A stretch of DNA of 64,000 nucleotides from Centroberyx gerrardi (GCF_048128805.1 NC_136012.1:16710725-16774724); one strand, 5' to 3'; counted from the first letter of the stretch, positions 50,434 through 63,505 are shown. Notes: a model not told the origin generated them from the letters alone. Program-made: numbers and translations.

Positions 50434-51604
50434 TCAAAACATAATACAAGCTTTATACTGAAAATAAATAATTGCTTGAGCTGTCATCGAAATTTGGAAT
50501 AAAAGCGCCGAAACAGTCAAATCTTACTGAAAATATTGTTTTTACATTGCTAATTAAGTGCATGAATAACTAAGAGCATTTGTTTAAATTAATGACTTCA
50601 AAAGGGTAATATACAAAACTGTACAATATTCGAAAAAATACTTAAGAAATAAACCAATAACAGGAGTATTTAAGATTATAAAATTTTTGATACTGAACGT
50701 ACAATAAAATTATAGGCAGGTGTATAGCGTCGTCATCCCCTCTATATTCACGGCTCTGTTTCAGAGTCCACACAGTTTATATGGTCGAAGATGATTGAAA
50801 TCAAATAAATGAATTTATAAATAGGCGAAACTGTAACTGTGTGTTGCTTCATAAGCTACAGGACATAGGGGGAGGAATTTGATAAAAATCCTCCAAGTGC
50901 TATATTGTTGGATAGCAATACCTCTAAAACTGGAATGAGGGCCTATTTATATGCAAAAATAATTACAGATTTGCTACAGATACATGTTACAAAATAATGG
51001 ATGTAAATACGCTGAAAACGAAAGCATTGCAAGCCCGAGGGATGCATGAGGTGGACTGTAAAATGGCCTCTGTGTTGTTGTCCAAACACTGGCGCATCAA
51101 ATCAATTAAAAAGTGATAGAGCCTCTATTATTATTTGTGTCTCACTCACTGATCATACAACGGAAGCATAAGAGAATTGTTTGAAAGCTATATTGACAAA
51201 TAACTTGACTGTGAAAAGCCAAAACACTGGCGAAACAAAACAAAACATCAGTCCCAATTGTATTCCTATCATTATTATTGAGCTGATGCAAAATGGTGAC
51301 ATAAACCAAAGGCGCTGGCAGGTTATTAGGCACATTTTGTATTTATATCCTTGATGTAGAAAATAATTTGGAAGTTGACGGGCTCCAAAAGTGATTTGAA
51401 ATGTGACGTTTGATATGCCGCTAGAATAATGCCCTCATGACAAATATAAAATGACGAAGGCTGAACAGGTATCTCTGTTATTGTTATTGTCGTGTTTCAG
51501 TGCTGGAGTCATCAGGAGTCTGTACGGGACAGGCACGGGGGGAAGTTGCCACCGCGCGCCCCTGCGCTCTAGAGTCTCGCCGGGGATTCCTCCCGGTGCC
51601 TCGG

Positions 51605-52693
51605 TCAGAGATCATGGCACGAGGAGGCGTCTCCTGCGCTCCCGCTGTGAGAGTACGGTCCCTCGTGTGGCGGCGGCTCTCCCGGCGGTGTCATGCGCTT
51701 CTCCTTCTGCCTCCGGTTACAGAACCAGACGCGCACCACCTCCTTCTCCAGCTGGAGCGAGTCCGCCAGCGAGGTGATCTCCTGCGCGGAGGGTTTGGGA
51801 CACTTGAGGAAGTGCGTTTCCAGAACCCCCTTCACGCTGACCTCGATGGACGTCCTCTTCTTTCTCTTCCTCCCCTGAGCTGCTATCTTGTCTATACTGC
51901 TAGGGCTGCCTGTTGACGAGTCTGCCTCCTCCAGCCACTTGTTCAGCAGCGGCTTTAGTTTGCACATGTTTTTAAAGCTCAGCTGCAGCGCTTCGAACCT
52001 GCAGATGGTGGTTTGGGAAAAGACATTACCGTACAACGTGCCCAGCGCCAAACCCACGTCCGCCTGCGTAAAGCCCAGCTTGATTCTCCGCTGTTTGAAC
52101 TGCTTGGCAAAGTGCTCCAGCTCGTCCGAAGTCGGCGTCTCCTCGTCGGAGTGGTCGTGGCAGTGGTGACCACCGAGGTCGCTGTGCTCGGGGCTGAGTG
52201 TGTCCCTGAGGCCGGGGTGCATGCCTTGGCCCTGGGGGTTGGGTGGAGGTGTGAGCCCGCCGTGGTCCAGCATGCCGTTGACAGTGAAGCCCGTCTGGGA
52301 GTAGATGTTGATCTGCTGCCCGCTGGTGATGGAGGAGTTATGGGACACCGGAGTTCCCCAGGCTCCCGGGTGGTTGGCATGGTTGTTGTGATGGGGCGAG
52401 TGATGCGCTACGTGCGGGGAGCGGTGATGGATGATACCGAGCTGAAGGTCCTCTCGGCCCGGTTTGACGTCCTGCTGCTCCATGGAGGCCGACCAGGGGC
52501 TGCCCTCCGACAGGCTGCTCGCCCACTGGTGCCCGAGGGGGTGGCCGTTGCTCTGGACGCTCTGCAGGTAGTCACTCTGGAGGAGTTTCTGGTGGCCTCT
52601 GAAGGGGCTAGCAGGCTGCATGGCCTGGCTGTCCGGGTGGATCATGGGACTGGAGCTGAGCAGGGTGTAGGGGCTGGAGGCAGCTGTGGCCAT
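51605..52693 (-). CDS. pou3f4: POU class 3 transcription factor Brn4
   Basis: An uninterrupted 362-codon frame, as expected for the intronless POU3 genes (mammalian POU3F4 is 361). It starts [20 protein letters not shown] and keeps [22 protein letters not shown] and [13 protein letters not shown] of POU3F4. The POU-specific domain is about 183-257 ([12 protein letters not shown] to KWLEEADSS). The linker is followed by RKRKKRTS and the homeodomain about 275-334, with helix 3 [15 protein letters not shown]. It binds octamer-type sites in the nucleus and acts in neural tube, inner-ear mesenchyme and pancreas; the human gene underlies X-linked deafness DFNX2. The C-terminal SSCHDL matches POU3F4, separating it from POU3F1-3. 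The zebrafish counterpart is also called brn1.2. Confidence 0.97.
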   Translation of the reverse strand: MATAASSPYTLLSSSPMIHPDSQAMQPASPFRGHQKLLQSDYLQSVQSNGHPLGHQWASSLSEGSPWSASMEQQDVKPGREDLQLGIIHHRSPHVAHHSPHHNNHANHPGAWGTPVSHNSSITSGQQINIYSQTGFTVNGMLDHGGLTPPPNPQGQGMHPGLRDTLSPEHSDLGGHHCHDHSDEETPTSDELEHFAKQFKQRRIKLGFTQADVGLALGTLYGNVFSQTTICRFEALQLSFKNMCKLKPLLNKWLEEADSSTGSPSSIDKIAAQGRKRKKRTSIEVSVKGVLETHFLKCPKPSAQEITSLADSLQLEKEVVRVWFCNRRQKEKRMTPPGEPPPHEGPYSHSGSAGDASSCHDL

Positions 52694-53130
52694 GCTGGCT
52701 GCTGAACCCCACTAGTGCTACTGAAGGGAGGGAGCAGCTCAGCCTCTGACATCTCCCTCTCTCTGGAGCCTCGGCAGCAGCCAGTCAATGACTGACAGAC
52801 TCCACGACCACTCACAGACAGACTGTAACGCAATAGCTGTGCGCCTCAACCAATGACGGCGCAGGTACCCGAACCTCCGCCTCTGGAAGCGGAGTCTCCG
52901 GACAGGAAAGGGTTACAGCCTGTCGAACCGGAAGTGAGTCGGGAGTGCTGGTCCAGTGGGTCTGGCTGTGGAACGATGTGCGCGTGGAGCGCAGTTCCTG
53001 TTTATTAATTAAAGTTTCCAACTTATTTACGCACGAGCTTATTACTGCTCCTGTCACCCTTGAGCGCGCGCGCAGGAGGAGATTAAAGCGCAATGGCATT
53101 TCTCAGACGTGCCAGCACTTAATTTAGAGG
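52694..53130 (-). promoter_or_regulatory. pou3f4: Presumed pou3f4 5' leader and promoter
   Basis: A GC-rich region directly upstream of the start codon with GC boxes and CpG (GGCGCAGG, GCGCGCGC near 53066). No TATA box could be fixed confidently. Confidence 0.4.
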
Positions 53131-53726
53131 GATACAATCAAACCAAGACCAATTCTCACTGCTAATTATTAACTTTTAGGGTTTATTTCCTAAGGTGTTT
53201 ATAGGATCAGAGGGATGAAACGTCTCAAGATAGAGACCCAGGAGTGTTTTACGCACAGGCCATTCAATATCCATAGTGTGTCTTAGCCATGATAAAACAG
53301 CAGATGGCTTGGTAAGACAAAAATTAACGTATGCCCTAAGCCTGTTTATAATTAGTCATTCAAATAAACTTTCCGTAAGAGATTTAAAATTTAACACGAG
53401 GTCATTTCTCGGTTATAACTCACGCTTTTTGCTGCTACTCAGAGGGAGAAACTTGTATTTATTGAACATTTGTCTGCAAAAACTTCCTCATTTTTCATTT
53501 TTCTAAACAGAATTCATTGTGTCCTTTAGCACTGCGCAAACCGAAGCGCTGGTCTTTAAGAATCTCGACAGGTCCTCACAGAGTTGAAAAACATCTATCT
53601 GCATATTTGAGAGGTAACTTAGCTGCGTAATTATATTTGCCATTAGAAGACTGTGTCCCAGTCTCCTTATTGGTTTGAAATTCCATTATATATATTGCTC
53701 AAGCTCCCAGGTTAAGCTTGATTTAA

Positions 53727-53734
53727 ATTTGCAT
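53727..53734 (+). promoter_or_regulatory. Octamer motif upstream of pou3f4
   Basis: ATTTGCAT, the perfect POU octamer, about 1.03 kb upstream of the pou3f4 start and preceded by TTTAA. Confidence 0.4.
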
Positions 53735-55484
53735 ACATTTTCATACATTTAGCAGAAATAAAAGAAGGCTGCAGCCACCAGAAAGTCATTAAAGAGCGCA
53801 GAGCTGAGGAGCTGCTGGAGAAGACCGAGCAGGCCGGAGCAGGTGAGCTGACCGCGGGCTGGATGGGTGGACAGGGCCGGTGGGGTTGGACCGGCCCCGG
53901 TAACCGGAGGAATGACAGACAGCGGCACTGAGGGAAGGGTGACGATAGGACTGACTCGACAATCACCGCTCTAAATCCTCGTGTTGCGCTTTGTGCAGTA
54001 GCCGAGGCCTATAGCTTGCTGGGAAATAACTAATCAGAATTTGCTGTTTGTTGTTTTGTTGCTATTCTAATTCCGGTGGGGTCTTGGTTTGTAAATTCTT
54101 TATGTAGCCTACTCCTCTTTAAAAAGTCGCTGAAAGTCTTCACTAAATATTTCATGTGAATACTATGGCAATATTGTGATAGTGGCCTAATTTGCTGAAT
54201 TGGGTTGTCGCTTATAAGAAGTCGTTTCGTTATGGGGTGGAATTGTATATACAAGAGCAATATAGGTCATAGAAATGTAGGATATTTGTAATATAATGGC
54301 AATGGCATTTGAATGCAAGTCCCTTTGTACCCCTGTATTTTCATACATGTCACATTGAATGACACGCCAAAGCAAATTGATTTGGAGGAATGAATTTTCC
54401 ATTTCAAAATATTTAACCGACAACTAAATTGATTATAGGCCTGAGCCTATATAGCCGATATTTACAAAATCGAGCTTTTAAAATATAGCCCGGGTCTACG
54501 GGTTTAAGGGAATGGATTTTTAAATCGCTGAAAAATATAGATACTAATTATTTGTCCTGTGAAAAAATAAAGTCTACATTTTGGGAGCATAAAGCAGTCA
54601 GGAGAGGGACTGGAGAGGGGGTTGTGTATGGCTCTCGATAGTCTAAGTTTCTAAGTGTAACAGATGCTTCTCTAGAAACGCTCCTTGTGCTGATTCCTTT
54701 TATTCACATCAACATTTTTCTGCCGTCGAGCGCGTTTCCATAGCGAGGCGAATAAAAGGCAAATCCCCGCTCCGCGCCTCCAATAAAGAGCCCATTCACA
54801 GATAACCCGAGCCAGCCCATGCTACACTTACACCATGCAGCACTGCTCTCTCCTACCAAGGTGGACACAAACTAGTGCAAAACAACAAAAACAAAGGCTA
54901 TATATTGCATTTTATTCTTTATAGCATGACCTATTTATTTAGCGTTTTTGAGTGAATCTTTTGGTTATCATTTTTCCATAGCTCTATATTGGACAAGTGC
55001 ATCTGACTCAGGCTATTTGCTGTATGCAGTGATGTAGGCTAAATAACAAAAATTTAAATTAAAATAAAAAATAGTAAACTATGACCTCTAGCTGGTGATC
55101 ATTATAAGACAAACAAACACATAGATAAAGAAAAATAAATTATATTTTCAAGAAAGCATTTATTGATGTCTTCTTCCCTTGAAAGACCCTTTCTTTAACT
55201 TAGGCTATTATTTACTATGATGCACATTATGAATTTACATCATAAAGGTTTACGTCAGTCAGAAACGGTGGGTAGCCCTAAACTCTACTCCGCAAATACA
55301 AACGAGGGTTAAATTGAGTTTAGGTGAGTTTACCCTCCACTACATCCCTGATAGTAGGTCTGTAACACTACTGGCGTTGGCATTTGCAAAATGAGAAATG
55401 TTCGGGCTGATCCAGGTTGGAAAATATTGAATTTAGATGGTTTGCCTTTAACCAGGTTATTTAATGATAGAAAAGACCCTAACG

Positions 55485-55660
55485 ACAAATAATATTCCTG
55501 TGGACTTATGGTGTGTCTGTGGTATTGAATATTGACTTTATAATGAGCTTTTTGTAGTTTATGGTATTTTTGTATCTCCTATGGCACCACTATAATATTC
55601 CTATATAATAATCGTATAGTGACTTAGTTTTGTATAGTGGTATTTGTATAGGATCCTATA
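55485..55660 (-). repeat. Dispersed AT-rich repeat, copy 3 of 3 (inverted)
   Basis: The minus strand reads, in order, CCACTATACAAAACTAAG, TTATATAGGAATATTATAG, CCATAGGAGATAC, AATACCATAAAC and TACCACAGACACACCATAAG. This is the same order as the copy at 15780-15965. Confidence 0.65.
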
Positions 55661-56639
55661 ATGTATGAAATGGTTACTAGAGTACTTTTTCGATATGAGA
55701 GTCTAAATACGGAGCCGACTCGGATTATGAATTGGGTGTTTGTGTTGTTTCATAGTTTAATTAGACTTGGGTCCTGTATGCCTAAATGCTCTCCTCTCCA
55801 GCTCAGTGCAGCAGGCTGCAGCCTATAGACAAATCAATGGGTCAGTCTGCTATTGAGACAGCCTCGGGCCCCAGGGCGGGACCTGTCACTTGGTGTCATG
55901 ACCTCTCCAAACTTTTCACAGCCCAAACCTCTGGCTCAGCTTTGGCTTCAAGTTGAAGATTTTACTATTGAAGCAGTTAAGATTAATTTTGAATCTATAT
56001 CTTAGACTACGTGTAAATTATTTTGGACTTAATCTATAACTTTTGACTTTTTTATTTTTTTAAGACAGTGCATGTAACCTCTTGTGGACATATTTTGAAC
56101 CCAGTTTTCCAAAAAGTTTAGGTCTATGCTACGTTAGTTCTTTTGATTCATCTACAGTTCAGCTGTTTTTTGTTGTTGTTGTTGTTTGTTTGTTTGTTTG
56201 TTTGTTTTTTTGCATTTGTAGCATTTTATGCCCTGTTTACAAGTTCATGCCTCATGGAGCATATTAGCCTACTTTTGTTTAAATTTTGATAAAGCATTGC
56301 AATTTTTCTTTTGAGGTCCACACGGGAAAAAAACCGCATCCAAAGCCTTCGTGTCAGCTTTAGGTTTAAACTTAGTTGTTCTCTCATCCTTGACATCCGC
56401 GACACACACCTCATAGGCTCCCAGACAGTAAAATCGATATTCCCATTTGTCCGTGACGTCGCTAATAAAGGACAGTGACACAGTGTTTAAACAAGACAGG
56501 CTGCAGAAAATAAACCCCAAATGATCTAACATCATTTTGGTGACACGCCGTTTGTTTTCATGATAAAGTGGCAATGCAAACCAAAACGTCTGTTTTTGCT
56601 GGTCCGATGAAAAAGTGTCCTGCTGTCAGTCACCCTTTG

Positions 56640-56948
56640 CTCTCTATGTCTCTGTCTCTGTGTATGTGTGTGTGTATAGCCTATATAGCTTATGTGCGCG
56701 TCTGTGTGTGTGTGTGTGTATGTCTCTCTGTGTGTGTCTCTCTGTGTGTGTATGTAACTCTATAGATGCCCAGCAAGGGTTGGTAGGGGAAATACACTGG
56801 ACACACCACTGAGTGAATGTATATGGAGCTAAGCTCATCCCAAGAGAGCACACAAGTGTAAATGTACATTCATAATGCATGAGCCCCGGTGCGTTTGTTT
56901 GGTCTGCAGTGCGACGCCCTGGTTGGAGGGGTTATGGGTTATGAGAGT

Positions 56949-57012
<64 letters not shown>
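56640..57012. repeat. TG microsatellite cluster
   Basis: Interrupted TG/TCTCTGTG tracts at 56660-56755 and a pure TG run of about 28 units at 56952-57010. Confidence 0.93.
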
Positions 57013-57015
<3 letters not shown>

Positions 57016-57179
57016 GTCCTATGTAAAAGGGATTTCAGACACCTTCACACACTTGGGTGCGTGTAGTCCTTTACCAAACTTTTTGGCCTTTCAACAAGTT
57101 TACAATGAAGGGTTAGGGTTAGTTTTTTTTTTAAATCCTTAAGCTACATGGAGGAAATAAAATCACAGTGTCTAAATAT

Positions 57180-58430
57180 ATTGCCTCAAATTGGCCTATT
57201 TCTGTTTAGCATTGGAGTATTTTTCTTTGACAGTGCAGTTATTTTAGAGCTCAAATTTGACTGAAATTGCAGGTTTACTTACATGGAATTCAGCAGAAGA
57301 AGAGTTCATTTATGACATTTATGACATGTAAATTTAGTCCAATTTGCATGCGATAAATTGATCATCAGAGCAGACAGGACGTGGGATCACTTTAGGACAA
57401 TTTCAGGAGCCATTTAGACCTTTGAAACTCCTTTGCTGTGATAAAATTCGACTTTTAACACGGCATCCAATTTTAATTGTTTCACTTGTTTGGCATCAGC
57501 TGAGGGGGAAAGCCATAAGCGTCATAGGAGATAATAAACTATTAATTATGACGCTTCTCTTGCTCCCGATGACCACATAATGAGTTTTAAGGGGAAAATA
57601 TAAACGATACATCCGGCATTAGTGGCTATCTCACCGGGTTTATTCTAGTCTATGTGATTTACCATTCAAGTTTAGCTGAAATCATCTGGAATATACCGTA
57701 TGTTTCATTTTTAGCCCCTCGGTGTTCTTGAAATGTCATTAACATGATGGCGTTTTGAATATGACACTGGACTGTGATAATGAAGCGTTGTATTCTTTGT
57801 TTAAGAATAATGTAAAGGTTAAAAAATACAGAGCGGTAACTCCAGTGCACTTTGATTAAACTCATATTAACAACACCGTGTAATGAACAGACCACGAACA
57901 GCCAAATATCATATTGGTCACATAGGAAAATGAAAATAATTGGCAATGGGAAACCATTTACATCGTGTATTAATATTGATGAATTGCATTGCCACTTTAT
58001 TGAGCTTTATGACAATATTCTGTCAGGCTGCTGCTTACTGTTGCACGGTAAAGATGAACTTTAAACGCCCTGCAGTTTATATCGGGTGGATTAGGACATT
58101 TTGCCTGAATCCGTGGAGTCGATGGCGAGGAGTTCATAAAAATATAGTTCCTTTAAAATTCAAGTAATTTCATTTTCTGGAACGACTTTATGCGCCAAAT
58201 GCGATGGATGGGTTCAATGAAATTGGTTAGGCCAAAATCTAAGCATTCAATGCATTTCAGCGGGTGATTATTAGTATCCCAACTATGAAGTAAATTTCAG
58301 CGTAAAATTGTTTTGGTTTCTAGTTAATATGAAAATGAATTCATTCAAAACAACACGCTGGCCTGAGGTCAGATATTCTTTCAGCTTCTTCCTGAAAAAA
58401 ATCCCCCTTCGCGCTTGGAGGATACACACT
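57180..58430. other. Candidate conserved non-coding element upstream of pou3f4
   Basis: A 1.25-kb block free of microsatellites between two repeat clusters. It holds an octamer ATTTGCAT (57342-57349), homeodomain-type TTAATTAT (near 57540) and several TGACGC/GATAAT words, and lacks a long ORF. The low repeat content and motif density are the only evidence. Confidence 0.35.
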
Positions 58431-58566
58431 TTGCAAAAGTGATTGGCCAATATTATTTTTTTATTATCTGCACGAATTTGAAATATGTGAACAAAATTGA
58501 AACTGTTTGTCCCTCTTGCCTTCCCTCAAACAAAGAGATTGTTTGGCGGAGAGATTATTCACCACT

Positions 58567-58574
58567 TCTCTCTC

Positions 58575-58643
<69 letters not shown>

Positions 58644-58770
58644 TACAGGTGCTGTTTGTGGAGAGGCTAGTATATTGTCACTGGGTCAGTGAAGGAGCCA
58701 CGGTTGGTAAAATCTACATAACATTACCATCTGTTAAACTTCAAACTCGCTCTTCAAACACAACACGGCA

Positions 58771-58817
<47 letters not shown>
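58567..58817. repeat. CT/TG and CA/GA compound microsatellites
   Basis: CT tract (58567-58628) into TG; then CA (58768-58788) into GA (58789-58817). Confidence 0.93.
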
Positions 58818-58820
<3 letters not shown>

Positions 58821-59303
58821 CCAAAGCAGAAAGTGGTGAGGAGGAGTAGAGAGTCTATAGAAATGTAATGTATCCTGCTCTTCAGCCCCTCTCCAGCTCC
58901 TCTCCCACATCCTCCCGGTCTTCACTGCACTGAGAGAAGAGAAGAGAAGAGCCTCGACCGGCCAGTGGATCTCAGGGTCGAGGCCTCGATCCGTCGGCAC
59001 CGGTGGGGAAGCAAAAAGAGAGAGAGAAACTTATTAGGAGAAGTTTAGCTGAAGAAAAAAAAACAAACTCCTCCAGCTCTCTCCTCTCTGTTCTGCTAAA
59101 TGTAGCTCTTCATCTCTCTCACTCTCTCTCTCTCTCTCTGCCTGCCCCCCTCCCTCCTCTCTCCCTCTTTTTTTTGAGTTCTAGCTCAAAAATCAAATGT
59201 GGTCGATGTAATGAACGGCCCGGGTGAATTTGATGTAGACTATCAGCAACTTCTCTGCCACAGCTAAATAACCAACCAACATACTTTCCCCTGTGGCCCG
59301 CAA

Positions 59304-59311
<8 letters not shown>

Positions 59312-59389
<78 letters not shown>

Positions 59390-59505
59390 GTCCCTCTGAA
59401 GGAGCAGGCGGAGCCGACAGTTGCACATCTGCATTTCAAACACAGACTCTCTGGGATTCATTATTAATTAGCCTGCTGAGCCCTGGAGGACTGGTGATGC
59501 TGCCG

Positions 59506-59542
<37 letters not shown>

Positions 59543-59545
59543 CAC
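59312..59545. repeat. CA-CT-CA compound and CA microsatellites
   Basis: CA (59312-59336), CT (59337-59366), CA (59367-59388), and another CA tract at 59508-59541. Confidence 0.93.
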
Positions 59546-60015
59546 GCACACACATGCGCACCTCGTGACCCCTTTGCCCCCTCTGCTCTACAGTTGGAGA
59601 GTCCTCACCAGAATACTGAGCCGTACAGGAGCGGCACTTTCTTCCCACCAATCACATCACTTCCCTTGATTTCCAGCTTAATGTATGGTAAAGTAAGATG
59701 AATTACCAGAGTAGATGGTTTTATTAGGCTGTGTTCACTGTAACTCCATTTGGAATACTGTGTTCAATTGACTTATTGTGGCCGCACACACACACCCTAG
59801 TACTAAGCAATAAAACTCAGCCTATGTGAGAACATGAGAGAAACCTGGTGTGTTTAAGAAGACCTGTACTGACTGTGAATTACTACTTACCATCGCATCA
59901 ATAAATATTACAAAACCCTTTACTGCGCTTGTTTGTTTGTTTGCTTTATTCTTTGCATGAGCTATTTATGGGAAATTAGATTATTGTGTTTTGCTTAAGA
60001 ATTGCCCCTAATTTG

Positions 60016-60055
60016 TGTGTGCGTGTGTGTGTGTGTGTTTCTGCCTCTGTGTGAG

Positions 60056-60096
<41 letters not shown>
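60016..60096. repeat. TG microsatellites
   Basis: Two TG tracts (60016-60038 and 60057-60094). Confidence 0.93.
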
Positions 60097-60097
<1 letters not shown>

Positions 60098-60616
60098 CCC
60101 AGGCTCCCCCTCTGTGCATTAACCTCCACCAGCAGTAGAGGCAGATCAGAAAGACACACAGCGATTATGCATGTGGAATGTCTCCAGGGTCCAGAAAGAG
60201 ACATCAAACACACTGCAGCTAGAACACTCTGTCCACAACACACTTCCCACCGCTACGCAAAGTTGGGCCTGCGCAGTTTACAAAAATAAACACGATAGGA
60301 TGCACTTGTACGGCATCGGCCTATTGTGCCTCTCGCTCTCTGCGGTTGCATTAGTAGGCAGGGAGCTTTGCTAGGAGCAGATATCATTCAGAAGCATCAG
60401 ATCGTACATGATTTTCTGACATGGTTGTGACAGACCGATGTGTTGATTGAAAACACTCTCTTCCTCAGTCTGAATGGATAATGTGATGTTCTCACAGGAA
60501 ACTTGTGAAACATTCGGAGACCTGAACTGAACTGCTTCCTTTGTCCCTGTAAAAGGAGGAAGGTGTGCGCTGCTCAGAGGACAGTGTTATACTTTTAGCT
60601 GGTGGTTGATACTAGG

Positions 60617-61085
60617 CAAGGGTGGAAGTAATATCTACTCACTTTACTGTAACTGAGTAGCTTCATTGTGTATTTGTACTTTTTTGAGTACTTTCACTTC
60701 TACTTAAGTATGTTTTTACAGCAGTATTGCACTTTGCTACATTTTAAATCACATCCATTACAGAGTATAAATTTTGTCGTAAATTGGCCAATTGTGGAGC
60801 CATTTACAGTGAACAGTCAGTCAGCAAAGAAGAGAAGAGCCATCTGGCTTTACTTTGTGCACTTTATTTTGTAATTTCCTTCTACAATTGCATGGAAAAG
60901 TATATTAATGTTCTCTTTTCTAAAAAATAACTCTGTAACTTTTACTCTGGGTATTTTAAATGAGCTACTTTTTACTTTCACTTATGTAGATTTTTACACC
61001 GGTAATTTTACTTCTACTTAAGTAAAATATCAGCAAAGTAACAGTACTTCTACTTGAGGACATTATGGTACTCTTGCCACCACTG
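60617..61085. mobile_element. hAT-like non-autonomous DNA element
   Basis: The left end CAAGGGTGGAAGTAATATCT and the right end GGTACTCTTGCCACCACTG are imperfect inverted copies of the CAGNGGTGG type seen in hAT elements. The interior repeats ACTT(C)TACTTAAGTA and GAGTACTTT words on both sides, as in a widespread teleost repeat. No transposase. Confidence 0.55.
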
Positions 61086-61485
61086 ACAGCAGGATGGGCA
61101 GGGATGATAACCTGTTCCCAGACCAACCTCTACCTGCAACATGTGGCTCCAACCATCCCATAATGACTCAGATTATGTTACCATGGCCACCGGGGCTAGG
61201 TGGGCACTCTGTGATCTCCCACCACACATCAACACTTCACGCTCACACCGGCCCCGATTGGCTCGCTTAAGGCGATGACCTGGGCTCTGATAGGGCAAGA
61301 GGCTCTGGCAGTAATTTGGACATAATTGCATAATTGAGCAGGACATGAAAGACCATCATCACCTTCCGCCTCTGAAGTCTTCTATTTAAGCCTCACAGTG
61401 GCTATAGCTGCTGCTCAGCTGTCACCTTATATCTCTATTCAAACAGATGTACAGGTGGAAATGCTGGGCCTGGCTGCGTGAGAGC

Positions 61486-61489
<4 letters not shown>

Positions 61490-61530
<41 letters not shown>

Positions 61531-61535
61531 AGAGA
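61490..61535. repeat. CA microsatellite
   Basis: About 19 CA units followed by GAGAGAG. Confidence 0.95.
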
Positions 61536-61999
61536 CTCCACGATCCCTGTGAGGATCAGTGCCTCTTGAACCAATTGGATCTGATTCAGAGCCGGTGGGT
61601 AGCTCGACGGACCTCCGCAGAGCACACACACTTCCTGATTTGGAGAGAATGCTGGGTACTGTTGCGGTGCGATTTGCAGGGGAAGAGACCACTTCTCAAC
61701 AACACAGCACAGCCTTTGTTAGATGTGTAATGAAGAATCTGGGGCAATCGAAGGATCTGCGCAAATGTTGTTACAAGTTTTCGCTCGAAAGGGAATTCTC
61801 ATTCCCCTTTCAGAGCATTCCCTCGGCCCACTCTTTCATTCAAAGGAATGTACATATGATTTTTGGTTTCATACCAATTCCACCTGGAGTCTCAAAGGGA
61901 AGAATAACAAATATGGGAAACATTTAATCCAGAATAATATGTTTATCCAGAGACCTGTGGACTTGGGAGGAATGGACCCCCTCTGATGTGGTCTGCTGC

Positions 62000-62181
62000 C
62001 AGTGTGTGTGTGTGTCTGTGTGTGTGTGTGTCTGTGTGTTTATGTATGTATGTGTGTGTGGGTTGGTGTGTGTTTGGGTTGGACGTGTGAGAGAGGTGAG
62101 AGACCCTCCACCCCCTGGGGCCAGGAACTCTGGGTGAGGAGGAAGAGAGGTCTAACACACTCTCAAGTTTCTTGTGTGTGC

Positions 62182-62223
<42 letters not shown>
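62000..62223. repeat. TG microsatellites
   Basis: An interrupted TG tract (62001-62060) and a nearly pure one (62172-62223) with a GCGC head. Confidence 0.93.
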
Positions 62224-62227
<4 letters not shown>

Positions 62228-62573
62228 CGCAGATACAGGATGTGACAAAAGCGAGGCAGCAAATATTTTTCAAGCAGTCACACAGATTTGCTGTAAAACT
62301 AGCATCTCACTTGGTGTTCCTGCTTGCAGAGGAATTTGCTCGTTTTTTGTTGTTTTTATTTCCACATGAAACAAAATGTGAATCTATCTTCATTGCATGT
62401 CTCTGTACTGCTGCTAAGGGTGCTGAGTTGTAGAGAGAATATCCCCAGTGTGTGCTCTTTAAGTGTCTATAGGAGCAGCGTCCTGTCCGGTGATTAAAAA
62501 AATTCACTCTGTAAGATCTCACACACACAAAAGTAATACTCCTACTTCTGCTAGTTTAGTACGCCAGAAGTAC

Positions 62574-62577
<4 letters not shown>

Positions 62578-62638
<61 letters not shown>

Positions 62639-62640
62639 GA
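62578..62640. repeat. CT microsatellite
   Basis: About 30 CT units with one CCCT interruption. Confidence 0.95.
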
Positions 62641-63091
62641 AAGAAGGTCTTATTGTGGCGATGTCAGCTGTCTCAAGGGCATCCCGAACAAAGAAGCTTT
62701 TCACCCCTCTGCATATCCTCTCCTCTCCCATCCTTTCGCTCTCTCACCTCTCACACTCATTTCTCTCAATCTCTCTCTCTGTTCATTCTGCCTCCTATAT
62801 CATGCAAACCCCTCGTTCGCGCCTTTTTTTTTTTTTCTTCATCTCTCGTTCTCGCTTTGGCTTGTGGGGGTGGCGGGGGGCGGGGGGTGGGGGGGTGGGT
62901 AGTGTAGTTGCACGAGCGGGTGAAATAACTGAAATGAAATGAAAGAATGCTAAATCATTGATACACTTGCAATGTTAAAAATTAATCCCTCGGTAGGTTT
63001 CCTAGATTTGAACTTCTAATGCCGAAAGTGTGATATGCCGACGTCTTACTGATGGCCCTTGCTACAGCACTTGGGGTTACTCTGGTTCTTG

Positions 63092-63092
<1 letters not shown>

Positions 63093-63130
<38 letters not shown>

Positions 63131-63231
63131 CGTGCTTGGATGTATATATCTGTGCCTGGCAGAGTAAGGAGGCAGGAGGAGAGGGACGTATGAAGGCAGC
63201 AGCAGCTGGTGGAGATACACAGTGTAGAGAG

Positions 63232-63283
<52 letters not shown>

Positions 63284-63505
63284 AGGGCTACAGAGGATGC
63301 CTCCTTGGCCGACTGTGTGGAAGGGGGACAGTGGAGCATAACAAACAGGATCCACCTTTCTGCTTGGCTAATTTTCCCCATTAAAACAGCCCAGCAGGAG
63401 CCTCAGCAGTCCACCAGCTGGAACAGAGGTTATTTTAGAGCCCGTCTCTCAGCAGTGTGTGTGTGTGTGTGTGTGTGTGTTCATGTGTGTGTGTGTGTGT
63501 GTGAG
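63093..63505. repeat. TG, GA and TG microsatellites
   Basis: TG (63093-63130), GA (63228-63281) and TG (63454-63503). Confidence 0.95.

Larger units (their letters stand above)
44245..51604. other. Intergenic region between rps6ka6 and pou3f4
   Basis: It holds microsatellites (44813-44884 CT, 45297-45336 TG, 45536-45560 TG, 46434-46487 C/CA, 49468-49500 CCTCT, 49689-49772 TG, 50219-50296 AAT), an old interspersed repeat (47645-47930), a palindrome array (48762-48849) and a candidate repeat (48955-49140). No protein gene supported. Confidence 0.6.
53131..56640. other. Repeat-poor upstream region of pou3f4
   Basis: About 3.5 kb of AT-rich, mostly unique sequence with few microsatellites (a GTTT run at 56176-56206) and one copy of the dispersed repeat (55485-55660). 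No ORF resembles a known protein. A candidate regulatory region by position. Confidence 0.4.

Noticed and set aside
52013..52705. 230-codon plus-strand ORF opposite pou3f4
   Set aside because: It is a GC-rich shadow of the pou3f4 coding strand.
56269..56574. 101-codon minus-strand ORF (MPLYHENKRRV..) upstream of pou3f4
   Set aside because: No recognisable domain, initiation or splice evidence; probably chance.
61559..61927. 122-codon ORF at the right side
   Set aside because: Balanced composition, but no recognised family, no upstream or downstream exon and no promoter signal.
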